Shown in pieces: positions 26,710 through 35,528 of a DNA stretch of 64,000 nucleotides. The notes below the pieces were generated by a model. That model saw only the letters and a program-made list of their open reading frames with translations, ran no database searches and was not told where the DNA came from. Position 1 is the stretch's first letter, and each line of letters starts with the position of its first letter. The translations under genes were made by a program, and so were the position numbers. The DNA is taken from positions 183,980 to 247,979 of the forward strand of contig SCTK01000011.1 in NCBI GenBank assembly GCA_004298905.1, read 5' to 3'. Origin of the DNA: Burkholderiaceae bacterium (GTDB lineage: Bacteria; Pseudomonadota; Gammaproteobacteria; Burkholderiales; Burkholderiaceae_D).

Positions 26710-27720
26710 CTATCTGATACGCCGTGCCAAGTGATCCATTCCTTGCATCACCATCCGCCGAATGGTATGAGGTAAGGGTGTTGCAAGCAAATCGTTACTG
26801 CCGTACTGCGTTGCCGGAATACCCTCCAAAGCCCTGGCCATGCCGACCGCTGAAAAACAATCCTGATTTTCATGCAAGAACTCACACAAACCACGCAAAC
26901 GGCTTTGCACTGCGTAGTTGGGTTGCGCATCCCGCAAATGATCGTCCTTGCTCACAACGTATTCAAAAGGATGCGTCAGTATCACCACTAAGGGAATCCT
27001 GGATGCATGCGCTGCCAATAGCAGATGCCTGATTTCGGCATCACTCGATCCAATCACCGTCAAAGTCTTGAGATGCTTCTTGCCAAATATTTTCCAATCG
27101 GAATAGCTCAGCACAGGACACTCAAGCACACCCGCGCGCATATGCAACCCTGAGTACAGCTGATAATCCGGATCGCCACTATTGAAAACAGCCAGGCCAA
27201 TATTGGATGCATAGCGAAAACCAGCCGCTGCGAGCACTTGATAGAGATTGGCGTCATGTTGTAGATTGCCACTCCGAAACAAAACCGGTCTTGGCAAGGA
27301 CCACGCCTCAAACGCTTCCAAACCGGCAGTGATCATGGCTGCCGATTCAGCGCTCGCACGGCCATGAAAATCATCCTGTCTGGGATGATGGGATACGCGT
27401 TGATACCAATCCTCATGCTGTAATACCGACCAGAGCGGATGCACATGCAATTGTGTTTCGTGCCCGTGATTTTTGATGGCGTGCGCCAAGGGGCGCATCG
27501 GATCTTCCGGGAAGAAATGTCGATGCAATGCCTCAATAAAAAAGGTTGCCTCTATCTCATACCGTTTAAATGTTTCGAGCAGAAATCCCAAGCCATGTGA
27601 CACGCCATTGACTGGACACCAGACGTTTTCTTCCCCCAACGGATATCCTGTCGGGTAGTCGTCAAACTTGTTACCAATGCTGAATTCCGTATCAACGGTG
27701 ATGCAAACCTGAGTTTTCAT
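26710..27720 (-). CDS. polysaccharide deacetylase-like (NodB-fold) protein
   Basis: The 336-residue product opens MKTQVCITVDTEFSIGNKFD, where TVDTEF is the first NodB motif. It has IEATFFIEALHRHFFPE, the metal-motif region NHGHETQLHVHPLW and LFRSGNLQHDANLYQVLAAA. This matches the deacetylase-like proteins seen in EPS loci that keep a D-T-E start and an H-x-H motif. I chose the ATG at 27720; an in-frame start at 27798 would run into the preceding glycosyltransferase gene. It is separated from that gene by 2 bp. Whether it is catalytically active is uncertain because the motifs differ from classical NodB (His-Val-His instead of His-Thr-x-x-His). Confidence 0.78.
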   Translation of the reverse strand: MKTQVCITVDTEFSIGNKFDDYPTGYPLGEENVWCPVNGVSHGLGFLLETFKRYEIEATFFIEALHRHFFPEDPMRPLAHAIKNHGHETQLHVHPLWSVLQHEDWYQRVSHHPRQDDFHGRASAESAAMITAGLEAFEAWSLPRPVLFRSGNLQHDANLYQVLAAAGFRYASNIGLAVFNSGDPDYQLYSGLHMRAGVLECPVLSYSDWKIFGKKHLKTLTVIGSSDAEIRHLLLAAHASRIPLVVILTHPFEYVVSKDDHLRDAQPNYAVQSRLRGLCEFLHENQDCFSAVGMARALEGIPATQYGSNDLLATPLPHTIRRMVMQGMDHLARRIR

Positions 27721-27722
27721 TT

Positions 27723-28835
27723 TCACGCACGGGGCTTTTTGGGTGAGGCAACCGCAGCAGTCAATATTGCGATAATTGACTTCGCACAACGCTCCCACGA
27801 AAATTCGGAACTACGCAAGACTCCGCGTTTGCGTAACCGTTCTCGCAGCGCGACATCCTCCAACAACTCTCGGAACGCCGTTACCACTTCGGTAAAACGA
27901 TCCGGATTCACCAACACTCCAGCTTCACCCACCACCTCAGGAATCGAGGTGCGCGCCGATGCCAATACCGGAACTCCATGGCTCATGGCTTCCAGCACGG
28001 GCAAGCCAAACCCTTCGTACAGTGACAGATAGCTCAAACACAGCGCGTGTTGGTAATAAGCCGGTAATTGCGCTTCGCTGATGAAGCCCGGCAATACCAA
28101 CCGATCGGCTATGCCTTGAGCCGCAGCAATCTGCATCACGCGCCGCTGGTCGACAGCACGCCCCACGCCCAGAATGACTAGCTTGATGTCAACATGATCG
28201 GCAGCCGCCTGTGCGAAACTACGAATTGTAAATTCAGTATTCTTGCGCGGCGCACCGCCACCAAAAGCGAGTACATAGGGATCAAGCACCGGGCGCGGAT
28301 AAACCGTACCGGTGACAGGATCACCGCCCCAAGGTACCACCTGAATTGCTGGGACATGCTCGGAGAAAAGGCGCAGCAAGTCATCCTGGGTGTGTTGTGA
28401 AACGGCAATGACAGCACGCGCCGCACGCAAACCATTTCGCAAACGCACGGCAAAACGCGTGCGCTCCTGAAGTGACTGTCCATCATCGAACAACAACGGA
28501 ATCAGGTCGTGCACCGTCATCACAACCGGCAACGGTGTCCACCGCGGCGCGCCGCTGCTGGTGGCATGCAACACATCGCAGCCAGCACGCCAAGCCTGCC
28601 AAGGCAGGCCAACATTCTCCCAGGTGTTCCAACGAAAGCCTGGGCAACTGAAGGTGACGATACGCGCATTGGGCAATGCTGGCAGAACAACCTTGCCCGC
28701 GCTCGCATCGCCGAACAAGACAAACTCAAAGTCCGGCCGCAAGCGAGCGATTTCCTGATAAAGCCGTAACAGTGTCTTGCCCTCGCCGCGCGGCTCGGGG
28801 CACAACAAACTGGAAGCGTCAATGCCGATGCGCAT
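27723..28835 (-). CDS. GT4-family glycosyltransferase (group 1)
   Basis: This is a cytoplasmic GT-B glycosyltransferase. The 370-residue product starts MRIGIDASSLLCPEPRGEGK and has VMTVHDLIPLLFDDGQS, AVSQHTQDDLLRLF, LAFGGGAPRKNTEFTIRSFA and the donor site LSLYEGFGLPVLEAMSHGVP. An AGGAGG Shine-Dalgarno lies just upstream of the ATG. It follows the TPR gene by 78 bp and precedes the deacetylase-like gene by 2 bp, in the lower-GC minus-strand block. Confidence 0.9.
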   Translation of the reverse strand: MRIGIDASSLLCPEPRGEGKTLLRLYQEIARLRPDFEFVLFGDASAGKVVLPALPNARIVTFSCPGFRWNTWENVGLPWQAWRAGCDVLHATSSGAPRWTPLPVVMTVHDLIPLLFDDGQSLQERTRFAVRLRNGLRAARAVIAVSQHTQDDLLRLFSEHVPAIQVVPWGGDPVTGTVYPRPVLDPYVLAFGGGAPRKNTEFTIRSFAQAAADHVDIKLVILGVGRAVDQRRVMQIAAAQGIADRLVLPGFISEAQLPAYYQHALCLSYLSLYEGFGLPVLEAMSHGVPVLASARTSIPEVVGEAGVLVNPDRFTEVVTAFRELLEDVALRERLRKRGVLRSSEFSWERCAKSIIAILTAAVASPKKPRA

Positions 28836-28913
28836 CGCGCCTCCTCATCAGGATGCACCATGCCATGGGCACCGTGCCACAGCAACCAATGCAGTCATCG
28901 TGACGAAGCCCAT

Positions 28914-29693
28914 TCAACGTTTGTCTGGGATGGGGGTATCTGCCATCGGTGGAGACGCTTCGGCTGTCTCGGGTACAACGGCCTCAGATTTATCTTTCTT
29001 CTCTTCTGTTTTTTCTTCAGCAGAAGTGGGAACAATTTCGTCCGGTAGAACGCTCACATCCACCGCCGGATTCCACTTCCCCGCCTTTTCCAGACGATTA
29101 CGCAGCCCCGGCAATTTGCTGCCCATGGCATAGGTTTTTTGTGCGTACCAGTTGGCCTTGTCAAATTGCTGCAGATCGAGATAGGCGAGCGCAAGGTTGT
29201 AATAAGCCTCGGAATAATTGAGTTCCAGACGCAAGGCCTTGACATATTGGCCAACTGCTTTGTCAGGTTCTCCATTGCGATGATAGAACATGCCATAAAT
29301 CATATAGGTCGATGCAGTATCGGGGTATAGCGACACCGCGCGCTCGAGGCGCTCCTGTGCCAGCGCAGGGCGCTTTAACCGGAATGCGGATTCAATCACC
29401 ATTTTCAAGGCCTGCGGGTGGTTGGGAATGTAGTGCAGTATGTAGTCAAACTCGCCTACTGAATACTCCAGACGGTTCCTGGAACCCTGGTATAGATCCG
29501 CGATGCCTTTGTATAAATGGTTTTTCTCGGCGGAACCCAGCATTGGCGGTGCAATGCCCTTGCGGCCGTAGTAATCGTAATGTTCCTGCGGGCCAATCTG
29601 CGCCATCGCCATGGTTGGCGATAACAGTAAGCAACCCAATAACAGAAGCCCACCCCAGGCCAGGAATTGATTTGTCCTCACACCGCTCTCCAT
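28914..29693 (-). CDS. secreted tetratricopeptide-repeat protein
   Basis: The 259-residue product has an N-terminal signal peptide (LLLLGCLLLSPTMAMAQ). Three to four TPR-like repeats cover about residues 75-205 (for example AVGQYVKALRLELNYSEAYYNLALAYLDLQ). A charged, Glu/Lys/Pro-rich tail follows. TPR proteins in EPS systems such as AlgK and PelB act as periplasmic scaffolds between synthase and exporter, and that is the likely role here. The Cys in the hydrophobic core (LLGCLLLS) could be read as a lipobox, but the later AMA-Q site is a better signal peptidase I cut. It is the first gene of the minus-strand block and is divergent from the ligase gene. Confidence 0.8.
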   Translation of the reverse strand: MESGVRTNQFLAWGGLLLLGCLLLSPTMAMAQIGPQEHYDYYGRKGIAPPMLGSAEKNHLYKGIADLYQGSRNRLEYSVGEFDYILHYIPNHPQALKMVIESAFRLKRPALAQERLERAVSLYPDTASTYMIYGMFYHRNGEPDKAVGQYVKALRLELNYSEAYYNLALAYLDLQQFDKANWYAQKTYAMGSKLPGLRNRLEKAGKWNPAVDVSVLPDEIVPTSAEEKTEEKKDKSEAVVPETAEASPPMADTPIPDKR

Positions 29694-29774
29694 GATCGCA
29701 TGCCCCGCACATCGCCAGCGTTGATTTGAAAGTTGTGGAATGATAACGCCTTTTGCCGCCCCACCACTTCACTC

Positions 29775-31109
29775 ATGCGCGATTTACTGCTTACCGCTAT
29801 TGTGTTTGGCATTACACCCATCGCAATCTACCGGCCATGGTTTGGTGTACTCGCATACTACTGGATCAGCTTGATGAATCCACACAAGCTGAGCTGGGGC
29901 TTTGCAGTCACCATGCCCTTTGCGCAGATACTCGCGTTGGCAACCCTGATTGGTTTGCTTGGCAGCAAAGATCGCAAACCAATTCCATGGACCACCGAAC
30001 TAGTCTTGATGGTAATCCTGATGGCCTACTTCACATTAACCACGATGACGTCCTGGGCACCTCACTATGCCTGGTATCGATGGAACATGTTATTCAAGAT
30101 CTTCCTGATGACTTTTGTCATGACAACGCTGATTCATGGCAGACAAAGAATCCATCTCCTTCTATTGACAGCCGCACTTTCGATTGGTTTTTATGGATTC
30201 AAGGGTGGAGTGTTCACACTCACCGGTGGCGGGGTGAATCAGGTACGCGGCCCCAATGGCACATTTATTGGCGGTAACAATGAAATTGGACTTGCCCTGC
30301 TCATGGTGTTACCTCTATTGATATTTTTGGGCCGGGACGAACCTGGAAAATGGCTCAAACGGTTTCTGGTCGCCACTGCAGTCCTGAGCTGTTTCTCAAT
30401 TGTTTTTACCTACTCACGCGGCGCCATGCTGGGATTGGCAGTGTTACTACCGCTGATCTTCCTGCGTAGCAAGGCAAAATTTATTTTTCTTCTGGTTGGC
30501 TTGCCAATTGCGTATTTTGCCTATCAATGGGCACCCGAATCACTCTTCAAACGCGCCGAGACTATTAATTCATATGAGGAGGATGCCTCCGCCATGCAAC
30601 GCATGCAGGCTTGGAGCGTGTCGTGGAATATCGCCAAGGACCACCCCCTTCTGGGTGCTGGCTTCGATATGGAATATTCGCCCGACGAAGATCGCTGGCT
30701 TTCTTATGCCGATCCAAAATACGCACGGTTTGGCAACCAATCACGTGCAGCGCACAGCGTGTTCTTCCAAGTCATCGGCCACCATGGTTTCCTGGCGGCC
30801 GGTCTGTATTTCCTCATGCTGGCTCTGTTCATGCATCGCCTCTACCGGCTACGCAAGGTGCCCCGACGTTATCCGGAATTAAAATGGGTCGCCACTTATG
30901 CAGACGCGCTCTTTCTTGGCATGGTGGGCTTCCTCGTATGCGGTGCATTTTTGAATTCGGCCTATTTTGACCTGATGTTCCTGTTTCTGGCCATGGGTAG
31001 CGTGTTACAACGTGAAGTCAAGCAGCATATGCAAGCCCAAGGAGTACCCTGCCCTCCCGACAAGAGAATACCGATACAATCAACACAAACACAACCGAAG
31101 TTTTCGTGA
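29775..31109 (+). CDS. XrtA-associated O-antigen ligase/polymerase-like protein (TIGR03097 type)
   Basis: This polytopic inner-membrane protein of the Wzy/WaaL superfamily is proposed to attach or polymerise glycan in exosortase A systems. The 444-residue product begins MRDLLLTAIVFGITPIAIYR and continues with WISLMNPHKLSWGFA, both hallmarks of the family. It has about ten spans and the SRG motif in TYSRGAMLGLAVLLP. A large periplasmic loop around residues 270-345 ends in AHSVFFQVIGHHGFLAAGLYF. I chose the ATG at 29775 to match the family start. It is split from the rest of the core by the inverted minus-strand block. Confidence 0.9.
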   Translation: MRDLLLTAIVFGITPIAIYRPWFGVLAYYWISLMNPHKLSWGFAVTMPFAQILALATLIGLLGSKDRKPIPWTTELVLMVILMAYFTLTTMTSWAPHYAWYRWNMLFKIFLMTFVMTTLIHGRQRIHLLLLTAALSIGFYGFKGGVFTLTGGGVNQVRGPNGTFIGGNNEIGLALLMVLPLLIFLGRDEPGKWLKRFLVATAVLSCFSIVFTYSRGAMLGLAVLLPLIFLRSKAKFIFLLVGLPIAYFAYQWAPESLFKRAETINSYEEDASAMQRMQAWSVSWNIAKDHPLLGAGFDMEYSPDEDRWLSYADPKYARFGNQSRAAHSVFFQVIGHHGFLAAGLYFLMLALFMHRLYRLRKVPRRYPELKWVATYADALFLGMVGFLVCGAFLNSAYFDLMFLFLAMGSVLQREVKQHMQAQGVPCPPDKRIPIQSTQTQPKFS

Positions 31110-31127
31110 TCTCGCGCAACACCCCTG

Positions 31128-31153
31128 GCACTGCCACGCTTTCTGGCAAGTGC
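31128..31153. other. stem-loop between convergent genes
   Basis: GCACTGCCA (31128-31136) pairs with TGGC-A-AGTGC (31144-31153, one bulged A), giving a 9-bp stem with a 7-nt loop. It lies in the 72-bp gap between the convergent ligase and VanZ-Wzy genes. No T-run follows on either strand, so a terminator role is only suggested by position. Confidence 0.35.
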
Positions 31154-31181
31154 TAACGCGACTCATACCACTTTATTGCCA

Positions 31182-34100
31182 TCAAACGTTGACAGGCGTT
31201 TTCGGTCGTTGCAGGAGGGCTGCATCAGCCATCAAACCTGCGAGCAATAGAAAATAGAACAAGAATCCGATGCGGGTTTCATCGATCAAGCTATCTACCA
31301 GGCCCACCACCAGAAAACTCAGGAACGACGCGCACAACACCAGGCTCAATGGTTCATGGTTCCACGCTCGCGATAGCCAGCGCGCCAGTGCATAGGTAAT
31401 CAATGCCAGGAAACCAATCAACCCAAACCAGCCTTGTTCGAAGAAAACATGCAGGTAGAGATTTTTCACATGCCATGCCAGATGGTTGTCGGTAGAAAAA
31501 AACCAATGATGCATGCCGTCCGAGAAATCCCCATTCCGCACCAGATTATTGCCCGCTGCATCCCGCAGCGAAATATTGTCGATCTCCACCAAGGTTCCGG
31601 CCTGGCCATTGTAGAGTGACAATTTTGCCGGACGCGGAAACATGCGGCTCGAAGTCCCAAAATCGCGGGTCAGAATCTCAATCTCATGATGCCTCCACTG
31701 ACCCGCAGGTGCGCCAACCTGTCGGGTTGTCCACACACAAGTGAATGAATACAACAACGCCTTTTCACACACAGGAATTGTCACAGCAGCATTGTCAGCA
31801 TTGCCGCGCAAATCCATCGAAAGCGTATACCGGTGCTCCGGCACAAGCGCCACCGGCTGTTCAAAATACAGCGTCTCCCCACTCGCGAGCCGCAAAAAGG
31901 TATTTCCATTCTGGGTGACAAATGTATATGTCGCTGGGCGGGTTGATTCACGCGAACCCCAGAAATAGGCCGATGGAAAAGATCCCAGCCCCACACCAAA
32001 AATCGCAGCGTTCCGCGAGTGAATGATGTTCTGCGCATCTGCCCAGTGATTGGTGCGCGTGACAATATCTTGCCGCGTTGTAGCTACGCGTGCCTGGCTG
32101 TATTTGCCATTGAAAACTGGCCAGGCAATCGCCACAGCCACACTGGCAATCAGAACAACCGCGGTCACACCGCTCACGCGGCGTACCCTGTCCTGTAGAG
32201 AAAGTCTGACAAAACCAAACAACAATACCAGCGTTGTCAATGAAAAAGCCGCTTGTCCACCGCGCGAAAATGTCACCATGACGCAATAAGCACCTAACCC
32301 ATACAGCCCCGCAGCCAATAGCGCGGCCCAGACGCGCCGTTGTTGCCAGGCCCATAACACCACGAAGGGTAACGTGACCGCCAAATAACATTCGATGTAT
32401 GCGCCGCCGACATGCATCGCGGGGAAAGAACCCGTAATTCGATAATCAGTCTGGAAATTAAACAGCCCGGAGAACGTAACGCGTTCCCACAATACGTAGA
32501 GGATTTCACCTGACAAGCCCAGCAACATGCCCAAGGCCAGTCTGCGCGCAGCCGATGCAGGTTCCGACCACGCGGCCCTCAGCAAGGGAATGAATGCCAG
32601 AGCTAACAGCAAGCCTTTCGACACACGCAGTGCGTTGTAGGGACTGGTATAACTTGCAAATGCATTTTGATCGAGTATGCCCAGGGGCAACAAACCAATG
32701 CCAAGACTGATCGCTGTGGATAGCGCCAACAGGGTCAACAATAATTTGGCGGGCCAGCGCAGCGCGGGTGGCGCGTTAGCACCGCGATACAAGCGCAGAT
32801 AACCTACCCCGAGTGTGAGCAACAGCAAGGTATCGTATTCGGTCCAGAACAAGCGGCCGCTCCAGGGCGTTAGATCCAGCAGGGGTAGCAGGGCAAGAAC
32901 CCACACCATCCATGAACCCGGGTATCTCCAGAGCAACGCTGCATAGGCAAGACTTGACAGAAAAACCCAGCCTCCCCCGAGCGGACTGGACAACGCGGCC
33001 CCCAATCCTGCGAGCAGCGCCGCGCCACCAAGCAACGCCCACCCTGAGGGCTGCCCCATCACGGAAGATGAATCGCGCGCTGATTGGATGCGCCCTGCCG
33101 AGTGCGATGCAATGCCGAACATCAAATCCAGCAGAGCATAGGCTGCGGACGCGGCAACTGCCGCAATCCAAATATTGGTTGGATCAGCGTGCGTGTGCGC
33201 GATGAAAAGCTTTCCTGTCTCGACCACGCTGGCGAGTATTCCAGCGGCGAGTGCTGGCCACACGAGCGCGCGTTCAGGTGGGTTGGCTGCTTCTGTCCAG
33301 CGCCAGAACCACAGCCCTACTCCAACCGGAAAATAAATCCCAGCCTGAAACAACAGGCTCAGTAGCGCCACCGTTTCGGTAGTGAAGTAGTGGTAGTAAA
33401 ACGGCAAGAAACGCATTTCGGCAAGACGTTCCCAGCCTTTAGCCGGCTCTGTCCAAGGTCCATCAAGCCAATGATTCAGCCATGCAAGGGCGAGCAGATA
33501 GGGTACGGTACCCAACGCCAACATCGCTTTCGTATAGCTGCGCGCCCAGCGCCAATCAAATCTCCCTATCAACTGTATCAGCCAGACTCCCAGCAACACA
33601 CCCAACGCTTTTGCGCCTGCCGAAGCCCCTTGACTGATCCCGGTCGCAATGGTCAGCTGCAGTATTTCGATCAAGATACCTGACAACAACCCGGCCGCGG
33701 CTGCCCACAGAAGCGACACGCGCCGCGTCTTGCCGCAAGCAAGCGCCCCCAACATGCCCAGCGGAATAATCGTCAGTGCTTCCGGAATCAACCTCAAGAA
33801 GCACGAACCACCGCAATGTGCAACGAACAACCAGCCCATCTTGTCCGGTGCCAGCCGGGCTTGCCATTCATCGTAAGACAACAGGAAATCATAGGGGAAC
33901 AAAATCATCGCCCCATAGACCAGCGCATAAGCACACAACACCGCATAGGTGGTGTTGGCACCTCCACGCAGAATGATGCGCACCCCGTCCGCCAGACGTA
34001 AGCCGATGACAGGCCACAACAACATGCCTACTGCTGCGCCGATAAATTCGGCCAAAATATCATTAAGCGAAACGGTGCGCGGCGGGAAGAATTCCTGCAA

Positions 34101-34457
34101 AAACTCGACACCCAGCGCAAGTCCCGCCGAAGACAGCCACGACAGGACAAGCCCGATCAGCACTACCAGTGGGCGACGACTTTTACCTACCAATCCGCCG
34201 CATAGCAGAAAACCGAGCGGGATATACAGCAACAGGTTGGCCACCCAGTCCGCGCGATCCCCCACACCCAGTTTCAAGAACCGAATATGCTGAAAATTTT
34301 CCCACGCTCCAGCCAGCGCAAGACCATTCCAATCGAACGGCAGCAAGCTTCCGTACACGATAAAGAACGCATAGCCCAACGCCATCCTGATGAGCGTCGC
34401 TGTATCGTCGTTGGCGTGTTGAAATGGGTCGTCAGTCAGGGACAAATAAGTATGCAA
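31182..34457 (-). CDS. giant VanZ(x3)-O-antigen polymerase/ligase fusion membrane protein
   Basis: The 1091-residue product joins VanZ-like repeats to a Wzy/WaaL-like domain. VanZ segments are at about 20-160 (LLLYIPLGFLLCG, LEFLQEFFPPRTVSLNDILA), about 200-300 (ALTIIPLGMLGALACG, IEILQLTIATGISQGASAGA) and about 360-450 (GIYFPVGVGLWFW, VVETGKLFIAHTHADPTNIW). The polymerase part spans about 480-1085, with TFSRGGQAAF near residue 729 and YLHVFFEQGWFGLIG near residue 1000. Between them a periplasmic loop (about 850-985) looks like a beta-sandwich carbohydrate-binding module (SLYNGQAGTLVEIDNISL, NLVRNGDFSDG). It probably polymerises or ligates the EPS. The fusion and the loop insert are unusual (see findings). 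Confidence 0.85.
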   Translation of the reverse strand: MHTYLSLTDDPFQHANDDTATLIRMALGYAFFIVYGSLLPFDWNGLALAGAWENFQHIRFLKLGVGDRADWVANLLLYIPLGFLLCGGLVGKSRRPLVVLIGLVLSWLSSAGLALGVEFLQEFFPPRTVSLNDILAEFIGAAVGMLLWPVIGLRLADGVRIILRGGANTTYAVLCAYALVYGAMILFPYDFLLSYDEWQARLAPDKMGWLFVAHCGGSCFLRLIPEALTIIPLGMLGALACGKTRRVSLLWAAAAGLLSGILIEILQLTIATGISQGASAGAKALGVLLGVWLIQLIGRFDWRWARSYTKAMLALGTVPYLLALAWLNHWLDGPWTEPAKGWERLAEMRFLPFYYHYFTTETVALLSLLFQAGIYFPVGVGLWFWRWTEAANPPERALVWPALAAGILASVVETGKLFIAHTHADPTNIWIAAVAASAAYALLDLMFGIASHSAGRIQSARDSSSVMGQPSGWALLGGAALLAGLGAALSSPLGGGWVFLSSLAYAALLWRYPGSWMVWVLALLPLLDLTPWSGRLFWTEYDTLLLLTLGVGYLRLYRGANAPPALRWPAKLLLTLLALSTAISLGIGLLPLGILDQNAFASYTSPYNALRVSKGLLLALAFIPLLRAAWSEPASAARRLALGMLLGLSGEILYVLWERVTFSGLFNFQTDYRITGSFPAMHVGGAYIECYLAVTLPFVVLWAWQQRRVWAALLAAGLYGLGAYCVMVTFSRGGQAAFSLTTLVLLFGFVRLSLQDRVRRVSGVTAVVLIASVAVAIAWPVFNGKYSQARVATTRQDIVTRTNHWADAQNIIHSRNAAIFGVGLGSFPSAYFWGSRESTRPATYTFVTQNGNTFLRLASGETLYFEQPVALVPEHRYTLSMDLRGNADNAAVTIPVCEKALLYSFTCVWTTRQVGAPAGQWRHHEIEILTRDFGTSSRMFPRPAKLSLYNGQAGTLVEIDNISLRDAAGNNLVRNGDFSDGMHHWFFSTDNHLAWHVKNLYLHVFFEQGWFGLIGFLALITYALARWLSRAWNHEPLSLVLCASFLSFLVVGLVDSLIDETRIGFLFYFLLLAGLMADAALLQRPKTPVNV

Positions 34458-34606
34458 GAATTATCCTGTTGCACGGATGATTGATTTTGCTTGTCAGTTA
34501 TTCGAACGTCCGTTGATGTCCATGCACCCTACAGGCTAACCCGCAACCGAAGCACGTCCCGGCAGAGCCCCCCGTGCACTATGTCGCGTATCACAAACTT
34601 GCGCAC

Positions 34607-35410
34607 CTATTTCTCGGCACCCTGCAAAGCTTCCCACACATACTGCACCGGCACCGCGTAGGTAATCCCGGAAGGAGTGCTGATCGCCATTTCGCGGTTG
34701 CCTTTGACGAGGCCGCCAAAGATCACCGCCACGACTTCACCGCTCTGCGATGCGTAGATCGGACTACCACTGTCACCGGGAAAGGCGGTTGCATCGAGCT
34801 GGTAAATGGTGAAGGGCTTCTTGCGGAGCGCCAGAATGGCGGCGGCATTGAGTTGTTGTGCGTGTGGAATCGGCAATACAGAGCGGGTCACCGCAGAAAT
34901 CATGCCGCGATGGGTGGTCAGCGAAGGACCGAAAGCCTGGCCTAGGGCATAACCGGTAAAGACCAGCTCGCTACCCGGGAGGAGAAAATCAGGCGCAGTA
35001 CTCAAACGCAAAGCGGGTAGAGGTGCACCCTCGATCCGCAACAAGGCCAGATCATGCTCGCGATCCAGTTGCTTGATTTCCGCAATCCGGGTCTGTACTT
35101 GCAGGGCACCATCTGCCGCCGTGCGCGAAAATAAAAACACGGCCAGTTGCTCATGTTTTTCAGTATCCAAAGCAGCGGGCAAGACATGGGCATTGGTCAC
35201 GATCCAGTGGCCATCTCCCACTGCAAAACCAGTGCCTGCCATCTGATAGACGGGCTGCGCCGAAGGCGAGACCACGCCCACGCCAACGATCGAAGGTTGG
35301 ACTTGCTCAATCAGGGCCGACAGTGGATTGCCCGCTGCTACCCGCTGAGCATGACCACTCCACGACACCATCAGAAGCGCATACACACACCCCATCAAAA
35401 TCTTTTTCAT
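34607..35410 (-). CDS. secreted trypsin-like serine protease
   Basis: The 267-residue product has a signal peptide (MKKILMGCVYALLMVSWSGHAQ) and a chymotrypsin-fold protease domain. The triad is visible: His in IVTNAHVL, Asp in EHDLALLRIEG and Ser in ATAFPGDSGSPIYA. There is no PDZ domain or membrane anchor, unlike DegP/DegS. I chose the ATG at 35410, which has six Gs 4 nt upstream. It precedes the VanZ-Wzy fusion on the same strand by 149 bp and is divergent from tviB. It could process exported proteins of the EPS system; that is an inference from location only. Confidence 0.85.
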   Translation of the reverse strand: MKKILMGCVYALLMVSWSGHAQRVAAGNPLSALIEQVQPSIVGVGVVSPSAQPVYQMAGTGFAVGDGHWIVTNAHVLPAALDTEKHEQLAVFLFSRTAADGALQVQTRIAEIKQLDREHDLALLRIEGAPLPALRLSTAPDFLLPGSELVFTGYALGQAFGPSLTTHRGMISAVTRSVLPIPHAQQLNAAAILALRKKPFTIYQLDATAFPGDSGSPIYASQSGEVVAVIFGGLVKGNREMAISTPSGITYAVPVQYVWEALQGAEK

Positions 35411-35475
35411 GGTACCCCCCAAGCTGTCAAGAAAACATACAAAAATAACCCGGCAAGACTTTTGTACCCCATCTG

Positions 35476-35503
35476 TTGAACGGTAGAATACGCGCTTTAC
35501 AAA
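35476..35503 (+). promoter_or_regulatory. candidate sigma-70 promoter for tviB-tviC
   Basis: TTGAAC (35476-35481) and TACAAA (35498-35503) are separated by 16 bp and lie 25 bp before the tviB start. A GAGGGAG Shine-Dalgarno (35515-35521) follows. The region is divergent from the protease gene. Confidence 0.45.
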
Positions 35504-35528
35504 ATAGCTTCAAAGAGGGAGTAAGACC

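Noticed and set aside
28914..29693. TPR protein as a PEP-CTERM sorted substrate
   Set aside because: The C-terminus ends in DTPIPDKR after a charged tail, without the Val-Pro-Glu-Pro motif, membrane span and basic tail of the sorting signal.
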